From positions 1,364,001 to 1,428,000 of the forward strand of contig CASHTG010000018.1 of assembly GCA_949357655.1 (NCBI GenBank): 64,000 nt of DNA, read 5' to 3'. Below are positions 35,101 through 45,993 of the stretch, piece by piece. The position numbers were made by a program, and so were the translations under genes. The notes beneath the pieces were generated by a model. The model worked only from the letters and a program-made list of their open reading frames with translations, ran no database searches and was not told where the DNA came from. Each line of letters starts with the position of its first letter. Within the stretch, counting starts at the first letter, position 1. This stretch comes from Parascedosporium putredinis (Eukaryota > Ascomycota > Sordariomycetes > Microascales > Microascaceae).

Positions 35101-36687
35101 ACGGTCAAGGTGCTTTCGCCGACGCCATCCCAACCGCCACCAGTGAGTGTGGCGTAAGGGCCGGTGAAGGTGTTGGGAGCGCCACCGTTAGGTGTGAGAA
35201 CGATCTTGGTGCCCACGGTGGCGGTGCCCACAGGAGGCAGCGTGACAGTGGTGGGCTCAGATCCATCCCATGCACCAGTAGCAGTGGTGTAAGGTCCAGT
35301 AAAAGTGTTGGGAGACTGGCCGTTGGGGGTGAAGACGATCTTGGTTCCAACTGTGCCGGTGCCAGTAGGGGGACGGTCAAGGTGCTGGGAGTGGGGCCAT
35401 CCCATCCACCTCCTGTCAGAGTGGCATAAGGCCCAGTGAAGGTGTTGGGAGCTCCTCCGTTGGGGGTGAGAACGACCTTGGTGCCAACGGTATCGGTGCC
35501 TCCGGGAGGAATGGTCATGGTAGTCGGGGTCGCGCCATCCCAACCGCCAGCAGTGACAGTGGTGAAGGGACCGGTAAAGGTGTTGCGGACGCCACCATTG
35601 GGAGTGAGAACGACCTTGGTCCCAACAGTATCAGTGCCAGAGGGGGCATGGTGAAAGTCGTGGGAGTCGGGCCATCCCAACCCCTCCAGTGACCGTGGTG
35701 TAGGGCCCACCAAAGGAAACTGGAGCGGGGGTGCCGCCGGTAGGCGTAAGAACAATCTTGGTGCCGACAGTTCCAGTACCAACAGGCGGGACGGTGATGG
35801 TGGTGGGAGTCGGACCAGCCCAGCCACCTCCAGTAACAGTCTCGTAAGGACCGGTGAACTGCGGCTGTCCAGCTGAGGTAGGGTTCAGAACATACTGAGT
35901 TCCAGTCTTATCCGTGCCCTTAGGGGCAGGTAAAGGGTGCTCGGAACGGTGCCAGTGTACTGTCCGATAACTGTCTCATACGGGCCGGTGAATAGTTTGG
36001 ACGTGCTGGCAGGGATGACGATCAGGGTTCCGGTAGCTTGGCCACGACCAGGAGGTACACTGATGGTAATAGGCTCAGCTCCGCCACAGTTATCGCAAGC
36101 GTAGGTCACAGTCGAGTAGGGTCCGGTGAACGTGGTCTCGCCACCCTTAGTCGGCTCAACCCAGATGGTTCCGCGGTCACCTCCCCAGAGCGGAGGCACA
36201 GAGAAGCGGCCATTGGGACAGTGGTTGCAAGCAAGAGCAGTAGCGGTGGCCCAAGGACCGTTCCAGGACTTGCGACCGGGTCGAATACTAAGAGCGGGCG
36301 ATGCCGTTTGAGTCAGCACTGAGTTCAAGGTATAGTGGCGTACTACTTGTTTGAAGCAGCCATATCGACGGACAAGAGGGTTTCAAAGACTTACCGGGTG
36401 TAGGTGGTGTAAACAGTCTCAACACAGGTCACCTGGGTTTTGATAGAGGTGGGCGCGTTGTTGACAGTCAAGGTCAGGTTGTCGTTGAGGGCGATCTTGG
36501 TGGGTTCAGGGCAGTAAGTGTTGACATCAATGGGCTGGCGGATAATATGCGCGGCGGGCTGAAGCTCGACCACGAAGTGACCATTGGGACAGACCGGCGG
36601 AGGCGACTTCAAAGATCCACCCAAGGCCGGACTACCCAGGGAGAGGGCAGCCCCAGCGATGAGGGAGAGGCGCGCGGAGAGCGACAT
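29175..36687 (-). CDS. Giant flocculin-like repeat surface protein
   Basis: About 2,450 residues. The start at 36687 gives a signal peptide (MSLSARLSLIAGAALSLGSP). A short Cys-containing region follows, and an intron begins at 36394. Then comes a Cys/aromatic segment (CNHCPNGRFSVPPLWGG, CDNCGG). The core at about 31170-35900 is a long array of FTGPY-anchored units resembling flocculin (Flo-type) repeats in TGT and TP spacing. Two Ser/Thr/Asp tracts follow: TDAS units at 30330-31110 and SSTDEP/SSTDAP units at 29640-30320. A Cys-rich C-terminus without a GPI signal ends CLNEAFQF. Many one-base shifts at GGGG/CCCC runs cut the array into frames that resume the same repeat. Likely roles are adhesion or wall coating; no ligand-binding domain was recognised. 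The long overlapping ORF on the other strand is a mirror of the repeats. Confidence 0.82.
29640..30320 (-). repeat. SSTDEP/SSTDAP hexapeptide-coding repeats
   Basis: 18-bp units encoding SSTDEP or SSTDAP, with SPTEEP variants nearest the C-terminal end, inside the giant surface protein. They should form an O-glycosylated stalk. Confidence 0.9.
30330..31110 (-). repeat. TDAS(S/A) repeat tract
   Basis: 12- to 15-bp units encoding TDASS and TDASA. At DNA level, longer blocks of about 200 bp recur nearly unchanged, for example 30660-30850 against 30850-31100, showing recent duplication. Confidence 0.85.
31170..35900 (-). repeat. Alternating A/B FTGPY repeat array (about 267-bp dimers)
   Basis: Two unit types alternate. 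Type A reads STITGGGWDG, then PTTI, then GTDTIGTQ and LTPNGG. Type B reads ATLTGG, then GESTLT, then PTGTGT and GTKVIFTPSG. Each unit begins after FTGPY. A clean dimer is 89 residues, so roughly 17 dimers fill the array. Units near 34-35.5 kb are in one continuous frame; others contain homopolymer shifts. Confidence 0.88.
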
Positions 36688-36877
36688 CTCGTCACGCCAG
36701 AAAGTTCCTCTCGAGCCCAGTCAACACGGAGAGGGATTGGAGAGAGGAGAGGGGAAAAGGAGTGAACAAGCTAGAATAGCTATTAGAAGGAACGGCTGCA
36801 GTAAAGAAAGGAATGGAAGGAAGGAATGCCCTGGAGAGGAAAAGAAATAAACCGAAGGATGATGTGGTCCACGTCTA

Positions 36878-36885
36878 CTTTTATA
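36878..36885 (-). promoter_or_regulatory. TATA box of the giant surface protein
   Basis: TATAAAAG on the minus strand, about 190 bp upstream of the start codon at 36687. Confidence 0.6.
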
Positions 36886-39341
36886 TCCAAGACGAGGAGA
36901 GGCATCTCGGGGCGAATGGCATAGCAGAAGCGTAGAGGAAGAGTGCCCATCGACAAAGCACGCTACCCCTTCTCTCCATGCTCATGTCTCCCATTCCATT
37001 CAGCCTGTCTCTCTTGCAGTCAATGGATCATGTAGGATGTGAGGCATCTCATCTTCGGTCTCCATTCAACTTCGTCACCTAAGCTCAGCTCGCCAACAAG
37101 TGTCACTGCGGAACACCTCAAGGAGTCAATAGACCCAAGAACTAGCCCTTTGGATCACTCAGAACCATTTCCACCGAGACTCACCCTCTGCTTTCAGTCA
37201 CTCGGAGATGTGCGCCCGCCAATAGCCTCTCAAGATCACGGCAGAAGGTGCCATCTCGGGCGGCCTAGCTTGGGACGAGAGCTGAGCTAGGGTGTTCAGA
37301 GGTGACTTTGGCATTGTCATTTCAGGGAGATGATGCATGTCTATGTTTATTTTTGTTTTTCGAGATTCTTCGCCCATCCGAGGACGAGGTCATTTGAAGC
37401 TTACCCTCAAACGCACCACATGTGGGTGTCGACAGTGCAGCCGCAGATATGTTTCGGTGGGGACGGCACTCTAAGAGAACGGAGCGGGCCGCGGAGGCTG
37501 AGGCTAAGGCAACGGCTGGCGCAGTCCCCATGGTTGCCATATGGTAAGGGTGCCTTGGACAACGAGTCAGCAACAGGACAGGAAAGTCAGAGCTGAAGAG
37601 GCTCTTGCGCAACAGTTTAAACGGGAGGGACGCGGCAGCCAAAGAACCAAAATGGCGTGCCTCACCAGTTCTACCACTTGTGGCACAGGGTACCCACCGA
37701 ATTGAGCCTAGAAACAGACCAAATAGGAAGCGCATCGCTATCTGATGAAGTTTTCCATAATCCAAAGCGTCTATTCGCGCAGCCGAGGTCGGGTTGAAAG
37801 CTGCATCTGGGATGGCAGCAGTCAACACGTTGTCGAGATTGGTGTCGGGACATTATATTTCAGCCTCACTCAGCCTTCATTCTATCCGTGCCTGGAGCGT
37901 AGCGTGGCAGGCAACAAATCTGGAACAAGGCTGCAGAGCAAGATGGACTGACCTCGTGCACAGGAGTGGAGTTGGGCGAACCGATGTGGTGTATTCTGTC
38001 CACTTGGCAGGATATTCTACAAATGGACGCAGGAGTGTGACACCTGCATATGCCCTCCATTGCTCCAGAAAAGCAGAGAGGAAGGGGGAAAAGAAACTTG
38101 CGCTTCAATATTTGGAGGCCTTCGCCGCTCCTCCAGGAGTGCGTGCAGGACATTGAGCAACGAAAAAAATATTTAAAGGGGCCGATGAAGCACTTCTCTC
38201 GCGAGGGAGAGAAGATTCTGTTCCGCGGTCGTGCTGCTGCGTTTAGTGTTAGTCATCGAGCACTTGTGAGATCCATCAATGATGAGTGTTCTCTTAAAGT
38301 CACAGGCACCTCAAATGCACTTTCCCTCTTGCCATTGCACTGCGTCCGTCTCAATAGACATTGATTATGAAGTGCAATGTGCCGTCGCCGAATGATGTGT
38401 CGGCAGGCTATCGACGGTTCCATTCCAAGGATTCGTATCTGCTCAATTGACCTCCCATCATGACCACCGCGATACAATTCAAGTATGTCCTTGTGCGTCT
38501 TCTCTCTCTCTCTGTGACTCTCTCGTCCTCTTCCACTCCACGCTTCCAAGCAGCGCTCCTCGGGAGGCTTACACTTCAGTGACAGAGTGAACCCTTCACT
38601 CATGCCAGAAATATGTCATCACACGGCTGCACGGCAACGATGGTCTCATCGGTGCGTCGAGTGTCCGAGGTTGCCCACACGGCAAATTCTCCGAAGCTGA
38701 CCCCTGCACTCCCGCGCCGGCGGCTTTTACACCTCCCCGTCACTGGCCACCTAAACATGAGCTCTCCATAATCTGATGCACCCTATTTTTATTTTATTTT
38801 CTTATTTCAGTTTAGAAAACAAACAAGAAACAGAAAAAGACCAAAGACCCAAGACATCACACATATAGAGAGGCAGAATTGGTGAGGGAAAGGGAAAGGG
38901 GGGCAACTGAGACAATCCTAGGTCCCAATCCCTGATCCTGCCCACGAGAGCAACACTAGATCCCTATGCCCACGCCCTGCACCCCACCCTCAAGTCTACT
39001 GCATGTCTTGTCCTCGCCGAGGCCCTTTTTCCAAGACACATGGCACAATGCTAGTATCCCAAGAGGCAAGATCGCATTTATTTTGTCTTTCAGCTGTGCT
39101 CAGCAAGCGTGCTAGTCTCACCGTCGCGTATCCGGTGTCGCGAGCCATCAAGCCTCATCGCCGTCCAGCGGCCGGTAATCAGGTCCCATCCCGCCTTAAA
39201 CTCCCAATTAGACAACCTTGAAATGCTAGTTTCCCGTCTTAAACCTAGTGTCACTGCCCTATAACGAGACGCGGTTGAGCGCCGAAAACCTGCCCGTCCC
39301 ATGTCCCTCGGTCGCGCGCGTGCCTGGTTTCGCCAGATATC

Positions 39342-39350
39342 TATATAAAG
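39342..39350 (+). promoter_or_regulatory. TATA box of the glycine-rich GPI protein
   Basis: TATATAAAG, about 340 bp before the ATG at 39691. A pyrimidine-rich leader follows it. Confidence 0.55.
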
Positions 39351-39690
39351 AATGTCTTCGGCGTCGATGAAGACAACTTTTTCTCACCCATTCTGAATCA
39401 CAACAACCAGCCCCTTTCTGCCGTCTTACTCGTCTTTCCATCTTCGCTTCTTAATCCCCAGGCTCCCTCGCCTATTCCACTCTTTTTCTTGCCAGGCAGT
39501 CCATCAGCTTCTTGCTCCCACACAAGCCTTTACCCAAGCCAAGCATAAGCTTTTGCTCCCTCACGCTCGTTTCTCGCAGCCAGAAAGCCTCTCTTTTTCC
39601 GAGAAGAAGACTACCTTTCGCACACACACTCCTTTGCGCAACAACGCTCACGCCAGTCGTACAGAAGCAACACAGAAACTCACGCTCAAA

Positions 39691-40853
39691 ATGTCTGCTC
39701 TTTCCAAGCTCTCGCTCTTCGTCCTTCCCGCGGTCGTCCTTGCCGGCGTCCCGGCCCCTCTCCCCGAGGAGGACTGCACCACCACCATCATCAACCCCCG
39801 TCGTCATCCCCACCGGGTTCCCCCGTCAAGGTCCACCCCGGCCCCAAGGGCGGCAGCTGGGTCAACGTCCACGACGTCGTCTATGACCGCTTCGGTGCCG
39901 ACGGCGTTGAGCCCTGCACCTACGAGGTCACCAAGACCTGCGACAAGCCTTGGTGCGGTGGTCTCCCCACCGACGGCCCTGCTCCCGGCTTCACCGTCAC
40001 CACTGCCGTCTGCAAGACCTGCGGTCCCCATCCCATCACCGCTACTTTGACCACTCCCTGCGAGGAGGAGACCGGTGCTCCCCGCCCCAAGCCCGGCGGT
40101 GGCAACGGTGGCAACGGTGGCAACGGCGGCAACGGAGGTAACGGCGGCAACGGTGGTGGCTCCAACGGCGGCGGTCCCCACGGTGGCGGTCCTCATGGCG
40201 GTCCCCACGGCGGCGGCAACGGTGGCGGCAACGGTGGCGGCAACGGTGGAAATGGTGGCAACGGCGGTAACGGCGGCAACGGTGGCTCCGGCTCCGGTGG
40301 TGGCAATGGTGGCAACGGTGGTAACGGCGGCAATGGCGGAAACGGTGGCTCCGGCAACGGTGGTGGCTCCGGCGGCAACGGTGGAAACGGCGGCAACGGA
40401 GGTAACGGTGGCTCTGGCTCCGGTGGTGGCTCCGGTGGCAATGGCGGCAACGGAGGCAACGGAGGCAACGGTGGATCTGGCTCTGGCTCTGGATCCGGCG
40501 GTAACGGAGGCAACGGCGGCAATGGAGGCAACGGTGGCAACGGTGGTGGCAATGGTCAGCCCGGCCAGCCTGGTACTCCCGGCCAGCCCGGTCAGCCTGG
40601 TCAACCTGGTCAGCCCGGCCAGCCTGGACAGCCCGGTGGTGGTCAGCCTGGTGAGCCCGGCCAGCCTGGCCAGCCTGGTACTCCCGGTGGTGGCAGCGGC
40701 GGCTCTGGTTCTGGCTCCGGTTCCGGTTCCGGTTCCGGCTCTGGTGGCAACGGTGGCCCTGTCCAGGTTGCCGGCAGCCCCAAGCTCATCGCCATCGGTG
40801 CCAGCATCTTCGTGGTTGCGCTCTCCACCCTCATGGCTCTCCCTTTGATGTAA
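39691..40853 (+). CDS. Glycine-rich, collagen-like GPI-anchored wall protein
   Basis: About 386 residues with no intron. The signal peptide is MSALSKLSLFVLPAVVLAG. A Cys-containing N-terminal domain runs to about residue 125 (TYEVTKTCDKPWCGGLPTDG, CKTCGPHPITATLTTPC). It is followed by (GGN)n/GGSGSGG tracts, then a GQPGQPG collagen-like stretch, then GGSGSGSG. It ends in a GPI-type tail with a hydrophobic C-terminus (LIAIGASIFVVALSTLMALPLM). Two extra bases, a C at 39794-39798 and a G at 39815-39817, shift the frame. Removing both gives exactly 387 codons. The N-terminal Cys pattern and the low-complexity middle resemble other ascomycete wall glycoproteins of unknown function. The gene body is nearly free of A/T in the repeat, so array length may be misassembled. 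Confidence 0.85.
40095..40555 (+). repeat. GGN/GGSGSG-coding repeat
   Basis: 9-bp units (ggcaacggt and variants) encoding Gly-Gly-Asn, interrupted by GGSGSGGG blocks at roughly regular spacing. They lie inside the glycine-rich GPI protein. Confidence 0.9.
40556..40685 (+). repeat. Collagen-like GQP/GTP triplet repeat
   Basis: Consecutive Gly-X-Pro-type triplets (GQPGQPGTPGQP and similar) directly after the GGN tract. This is the Gly-X-Y periodicity of collagen-like proteins. Confidence 0.85.
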
Positions 40854-43823
40854 TCCCCTTTTAGTTGTTGACAAGAGAAAAGGCCAGGCGCCATCCGCCC
40901 AGCCAAGGCAGGGTATTCTTGGCGTGGCTCATACCAGCGGGCCCCATCTTGGGCCTAGCTCCGTAGACACGGTTTCGCTTTCTGTTCAATAGGGTTCATT
41001 TATAACGGCTAAAATCTATGATTATAATTCACAACTGCTCGTTGTCGTCGGTGCATTTTCATCAGTGACCTTACTCCTCTCAGTCGACGCTGGCTTGGGA
41101 ATCCCACAAAGCTGGGCGCGGCGAGGAGATCGGCCCTGGATCTTCCAAAAGGGAACTGACATGGCCTGCCAGACGCAGCCCGCGAGACTTGCCCGCATAT
41201 CTTAAACTCACTGGCCTACGTTTACCCTACTAATGACAGGAGCGATCAAGGGAATCTTAGAAAGGGGAGGGGAGGGGGATGGAGGTTACCGAGACAGGAA
41301 ATAACAAGACCGGAGGAGGGCCACTCACAGGATGAGCGGATGAGGAATGTTTCTCCTGCTCTTACTTTTTCGCGCTGTTTTACATCCTACTTAATTTTTC
41401 CCCTTGCCAATTAAGAGATTGCTCCTTTCTTTCTTTTGGTGTCTTGAAAGCAAGCCTTGGTCATTAAAAGTATTTTTGGGCCCAACGCGAAAAAGCAATG
41501 GATCGATGGGTCCGTGGATGGATGGAGGTCTCTGGTTTGTGACCCTGATTTACACCAGCTTTACCGAGAGGTTAAAAGCAATTGCCCAAGCCGGCGTGCT
41601 TAGGATGGGTGCCTAGTCGTCCTCTAAACCCACCTAATGGATTGCAAGTCATTGAACTTTGAAGCTTCGCGAGGAAGCACTGGAGGCATTACACAATCAT
41701 TTGATCCCGATTTTTCACTGCATCGGCGAAGTTGCCTCACTTCCCAAGACTCTATGGGATCAGAGCCTTTGTGCTCTAGGAAACCTCACACGTAGCACTT
41801 GAGGCCTACCAGCGCCAGTAACGTCTTTCTGTTAATTCATCGGGTATCCATCAACGTTAGATCAGGGGCAAGCCGACTATATTTATCCATCCACGAAATG
41901 GATCCTTCGAGCCCTGAACTAATACCTCAGAAGTAGCAATGTTCATTCCCAAAAACCCAACAACGTCCATCCCCGACATGCCGTGTTCCCGCTCACCACG
42001 GCTGGGACGTGTGTCTCACTCTTTCCAGCGAGAGTTGGCAGGAGATCCCGACAGTCAAGCAGAACACAGTGTGTTCAAATCAAATATGGTGCAGTCCCTT
42101 TAGGGGCGCGTCAAAAGGCACGTTGGGCCATTCTCCAGGTCTCACTTGAAGTTTGAAAACATGAGGCAGATCTTAATTTCCCAGCTGTAAATTATGAAGG
42201 CAAGGAGGTTGACGGTCACCCTACCTCCACCATTCTCTCCACCCTTCGATTTGGCGATAAAGAAACTGGATCGCGAGGCACGCGCCGCGCTCACTCATCC
42301 TGCGTTTTCATCAAGGAGAAACCACACTCACGCTTTCATATCCTTCAAAACCATGCGATGCCCACGTCCGCAGTCCCGAGCGTCGTGAGAAGTTCTAGCC
42401 AGGCTAGGGAGAAGAGGGCGGATTATCAGCCATCTGCATAGTGCCTCCGGGACGAGGACCGTGGCTCGCAGTGCTGGTTCACTCTATGCAAGGGGCTCTG
42501 GCATCGCCATTATGCATATGTCAATGCCAGTGAGTGGAGGCGGCAGTAATCACGGAAGTGTCAACGAGCCCAGGCGGTCGGAGTTTCAGGAGGGCCGGGA
42601 ACGTACGTGAGGTTAATGGGCTATTCTAGTGTAGTGTAGGCGCGAGCACGAGTAAGGTTGGTCAGGAAGGCCTGCGTCTAAAAGCAAAGAACAAGGGGGA
42701 AAAGGAAAGAAGTACCGAGGTAGGATCCAATCTATTACCTCCAGCACCTAATGAGAGATTGAAGGTGGCTTGGGGCCCTCAAAAGGACACCCAGTGTTAG
42801 TCAGGCAGGGAGATGCCCCAGACATTGCCCCAGGCGTATAGATCCATCTATCCATGGATATATCCTGTTACTTCGGTATTGGACGACTTATCAACCCAGC
42901 CACAGAGGGCGTGGCTTGGCTTATCCGTCATCTACGCCACAAAATGCCGTTGCCGCCAACGATCATAGTCCAGAACAATCGTGGCGCCGAGCGAAGACGA
43001 CCAACGACATCTTGTTCAGCCTTGCTTCACGTCACCAAGGAAAACATAACCTGACTCGATTCAATGCAGATCCTACCCTTTTTCTGCTCGAATATCGAGG
43101 CTGTAGGTCGATCGGCTTCGTCTGCAAGGAACGGAATGGTAATCGGTGCCTTCACCACGAGGAAATCAAGGCCATGGCTGCTACAAGCGATGACAAAAAA
43201 CCCAGAGATGCGGCATGGTGGCTGGGGAGCTTCTTCGACCCACCCGCACATCAACGGGGCCGGAGATGGCGATGTCATTCGCCTTTTGTTTTTTGGTTTT
43301 TTGTCAGACGGAAGCGTACTGTAGAGAGGGGCAAAGGGATAGAGCGATGCTTTTCCCATCTGTAATATCCCCCTTGTGGAAATCATCATGAACGCCACCA
43401 CAATTAAAAGACTAGCACGACGCTTCAGTCCCCATCACATCTTCATCTCGGATGCGAAGGGTCTGCAGAATCTGACATCACCGCCCCGCGGGTGATCTCG
43501 AGAGATGCGCGTCGATGGCTGACGGGAACTGAGTAATGTCATTAGGAGGAGGCGAAAGAGTCGCGATGTTACCAGGATGGCCAGGAAAGGATTTCGAATA
43601 CTATGAGCAGCCATGAACCATAAAAGGGAACGCATCGGCGCCTCATCATGTCGACAAAAATAGTTTCCCATCATCAATCAAGCCTAGAACGGCATCTCCA
43701 CACCCGTTCCTTTCACTCGTTTACCTCTAGGACTGGCCTTTGGTCACCGTACACTCGTTTTCCTTCAAACGCATCCACACATTCTTTCCACTTCCAACTT
43801 CACCTTCACTCTTTTACACCATC
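40854..43823. other. 3.0-kb spacer, no gene seen
   Basis: Between two surface-protein genes, both on +. It contains GGATCYATGGAT-like motifs at 41496-41525 and 42841-42865 and a cataaaag element at 43617-43624. ORFs here are short and featureless. Confidence 0.5.
43617..43624 (+). promoter_or_regulatory. TATA-like element of the PTETEEP protein
   Basis: CATAAAAG, about 200 bp upstream of the ATG at 43824, where the other surface genes here also carry TATA boxes. Confidence 0.4.
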
Positions 43824-45993
43824 ATGAGAGTCTCAACTCTGGGGGCTGCCGCCCTGGCATTCGCCGTGGCGAACGCCAAGACCTATCCTTACTGTGTAAG
43901 TCATTGCCCTATCAAGTTGTCAGGGAGTTTCAGCAACGGCATCTGGTGCTAACCCTTGTTCGCAAACAGGAGGAGGATAACTGTTACCGCAACCTGATTG
44001 ATGAGCGGTTCGCCGAGGGAGCTCCGGACGCCTGTAACGAGTGGCTTGCCGGTACCACCACCGCCGCGTCCGCCATCCCTACCGACTTTGCCAACTGTCT
44101 CGACGTGGAGGCCTTTAGCTCCGCCTGTTCTTGCGTTACTTATGCCGCTACCGCGACGGACTATTCTTCCGCCAGCGCCACCAGCACAACCACTCCTTCG
44201 ACCGGTCGGCCCATGACTAGGACCCGTCGTCCACCCTTTACTCGAAGGCCTACTCGACGGCCTACTCGCCGCCCCACTCCCACAGGGAGTGAAGAGCCCA
44301 CGGAAACTGAGAAGCCTACTGAGACCGAGGCTTTCGAGACGGAGGAGCCCACAGAAACGGAAGAGCCTACTGAGACGGAGGAGCCCACTGAGACTGAAGA
44401 GCCTACCGAGACGGAGGAGCCCACAGAGACAGCAGAGCCTGCTGAAACCGAGGAGCCCACCGAGACTGAAGAGCCCACCGAGACTGAACCTGTTGAAACT
44501 GAGCCCGTCGAAACGGAAGAGTCTACTGAGACGGAGGAGCCTACTGAGACTGAGCCTGTCGAAACTGAAGAGCCTACGGAGACAGAAGAGCCCACCGAGA
44601 CTGAACCTGTTGAAACTGAGCCCGTCGAAACGGAAGAGCCCACAGAGACAGCAGAGCCTACTGAAACCGAGGAGCCTACCGAGACTGAAGAGCCCACTGA
44701 GACTGAGCCCGTCGAGACGGAGGAGCCCACTGAAACTGAAGAGCCTACGGAGACTGAACCCGTGGAAACCGAGGAGCCTACTGAAACTGAAGAGCCCACC
44801 GAGACGGAGGAACCCATTGAGACGGAGGAGCCTACCGAAACCGAGCCCGTCGAGACTGAGGAGCCTACTGAGACGGAGGAGCCTACCGAGACTGAGCCTC
44901 TCGAGACTGAGGAGCCCACTGAGACTGAGCCTGTCGAAACTGAGGAGCCTACTGAGACGGAGGAGCCTACCGAAACCGAGCCCGTCGAGACTGAGGAGCC
45001 CACCGAGACGGAGGAGCCCACTGAGACTGAGCCTGTCGAAACTGAGGAGCCTACCGAGACGGAGGAACCCACCGAGACGGAGGAGCCCACCGAAACTGAG
45101 CCCGTCGAGACTGAGGAGCCTACTGAGACGGAAGAGCCTACTGAGACTGAACCTGTCGAAACTGAGGAGCCCACCGAGACTGAGCCTGTCGAGACTGAGG
45201 AACCCACTGAGACGGAGGAACCTACCGAGACGGAGGAGCCCACCGAGACTGAGCCTGTTGAGACGGAGGAGCCCACTGAAACAGACGAGCCTACCTCCAC
45301 TGACGAAGTGACCGCCGCGACTGAGTCCGAGGAGCCCTCGGTCACCACCCCTGGTCCTCCGGCTACCACACTCAACCCACCGGACCCGTCAGCTCCCCCA
45401 CGGGCTGGTACAACAACTCGACCCGCACCCGTACCCGCACCCGCCGCCCCCTGTGGACCACTTCGACCGCTTACTCCACGACGGTGCGCACAATCTACGC
45501 TTGCCCGACCGAGAAGCCTCACTGCCCCGTCCGAAACCCCGTCCTCGTCACCGAGGTTGTGCCGGTCCACACCGCCGTCGTCCCCGTTATTCCCGGGGTT
45601 CCCAACGATGCCGAGTACCCCGAGGCGACCCAGCCTGCCGGCAACGGCGGCCACGGCAGCCACGGCCATGGAAATGGCGGCGACGACGATGTCTACGGCG
45701 TTGAATTCGAGTTCCCCGGCGACTCCTCCAACGGTGGCGACGTAGATGTCCCTGCTTCTCCCAATGCCGGCTACGAGGGTGATGCTGCCGCTCCTGGCTC
45801 CCCAGGTGTCGTCAATCTCGGCGAAGATGGCGGCAACGGTGGCTCTGGCGTGTCGGGTGGTCCTGCTGGAACAGGCCACGTCGAGAGCAGCCCGGCTCAG
45901 CCTACGGGTGGTTTCCCGGTGACCGCGGGCGCTGGACGCGCCTCGACCTGCATCCTGGGCGCCATCCTCGGCGCCGCCCTCATCCTTTTGTAA
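43824..45993 (+). CDS. PTETEEP-repeat GPI-anchored surface protein
   Basis: 698 residues after restoring one C at 45375-45378. Exons are 43824-43895 and 43970-45993, phase 0. The signal peptide is MRVSTLGAAALAFAVANA. A small Cys domain follows (DNCYRNLIDERFA, CNEWLAG, FANCLDVEAF, SACSCVTY), seen in many ascomycete wall proteins. A basic Thr/Arg/Pro stretch (RRPTRRPTRRPTPTG) precedes about 340 residues of PTETEEP and PVETEEP repeats. A second Cys motif (YSTTVRTIYACPTEKPHCP) lies before a Gly-rich linker, and a GPI tail ends TCILGAILGAALILL. The repeats are strongly acidic, and with the basic stretch give a split-charge stalk. Likely role is a wall stalk or adhesin; no binding partner can be read. 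Confidence 0.85.
44284..45300 (+). repeat. PTETEEP/PVETEEP repeats
   Basis: 18-bp units encoding PTETEE, with PVETEE units inserted at intervals, in codons that vary synonymously (act/acc, gag/gaa). The amino-acid pattern is better kept than the DNA, which points to selection on the protein. Confidence 0.9.

Larger units (their letters stand above)
36688..39690. other. 3.0-kb divergent intergenic region
   Basis: Lies between the starts of two surface-protein genes. It holds TATA-like elements for both sides (36878-36885 minus, 39342-39350 plus). ORFs up to 168 codons occur around 37322-37828, but none has recognisable motifs. Confidence 0.5.

Noticed and set aside
37322..37828. 168-codon minus frame in the 3-kb divergent spacer
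   Set aside because: No recognisable domain or signal peptide, and the position within a likely promoter region argues against it; kept as spacer.
39804..40874. 356-codon minus frame opposite the Gly-rich gene
   Set aside because: Antisense image of the GGN repeat giving Thr/Val/Ala runs; no start features or motifs.
44161..45879. 572-codon minus frame opposite the PTETEEP gene
   Set aside because: Antisense of the acidic repeat (reads SVSVGSS). The + strand has signal peptide, Cys domain, intron and GPI tail in order.
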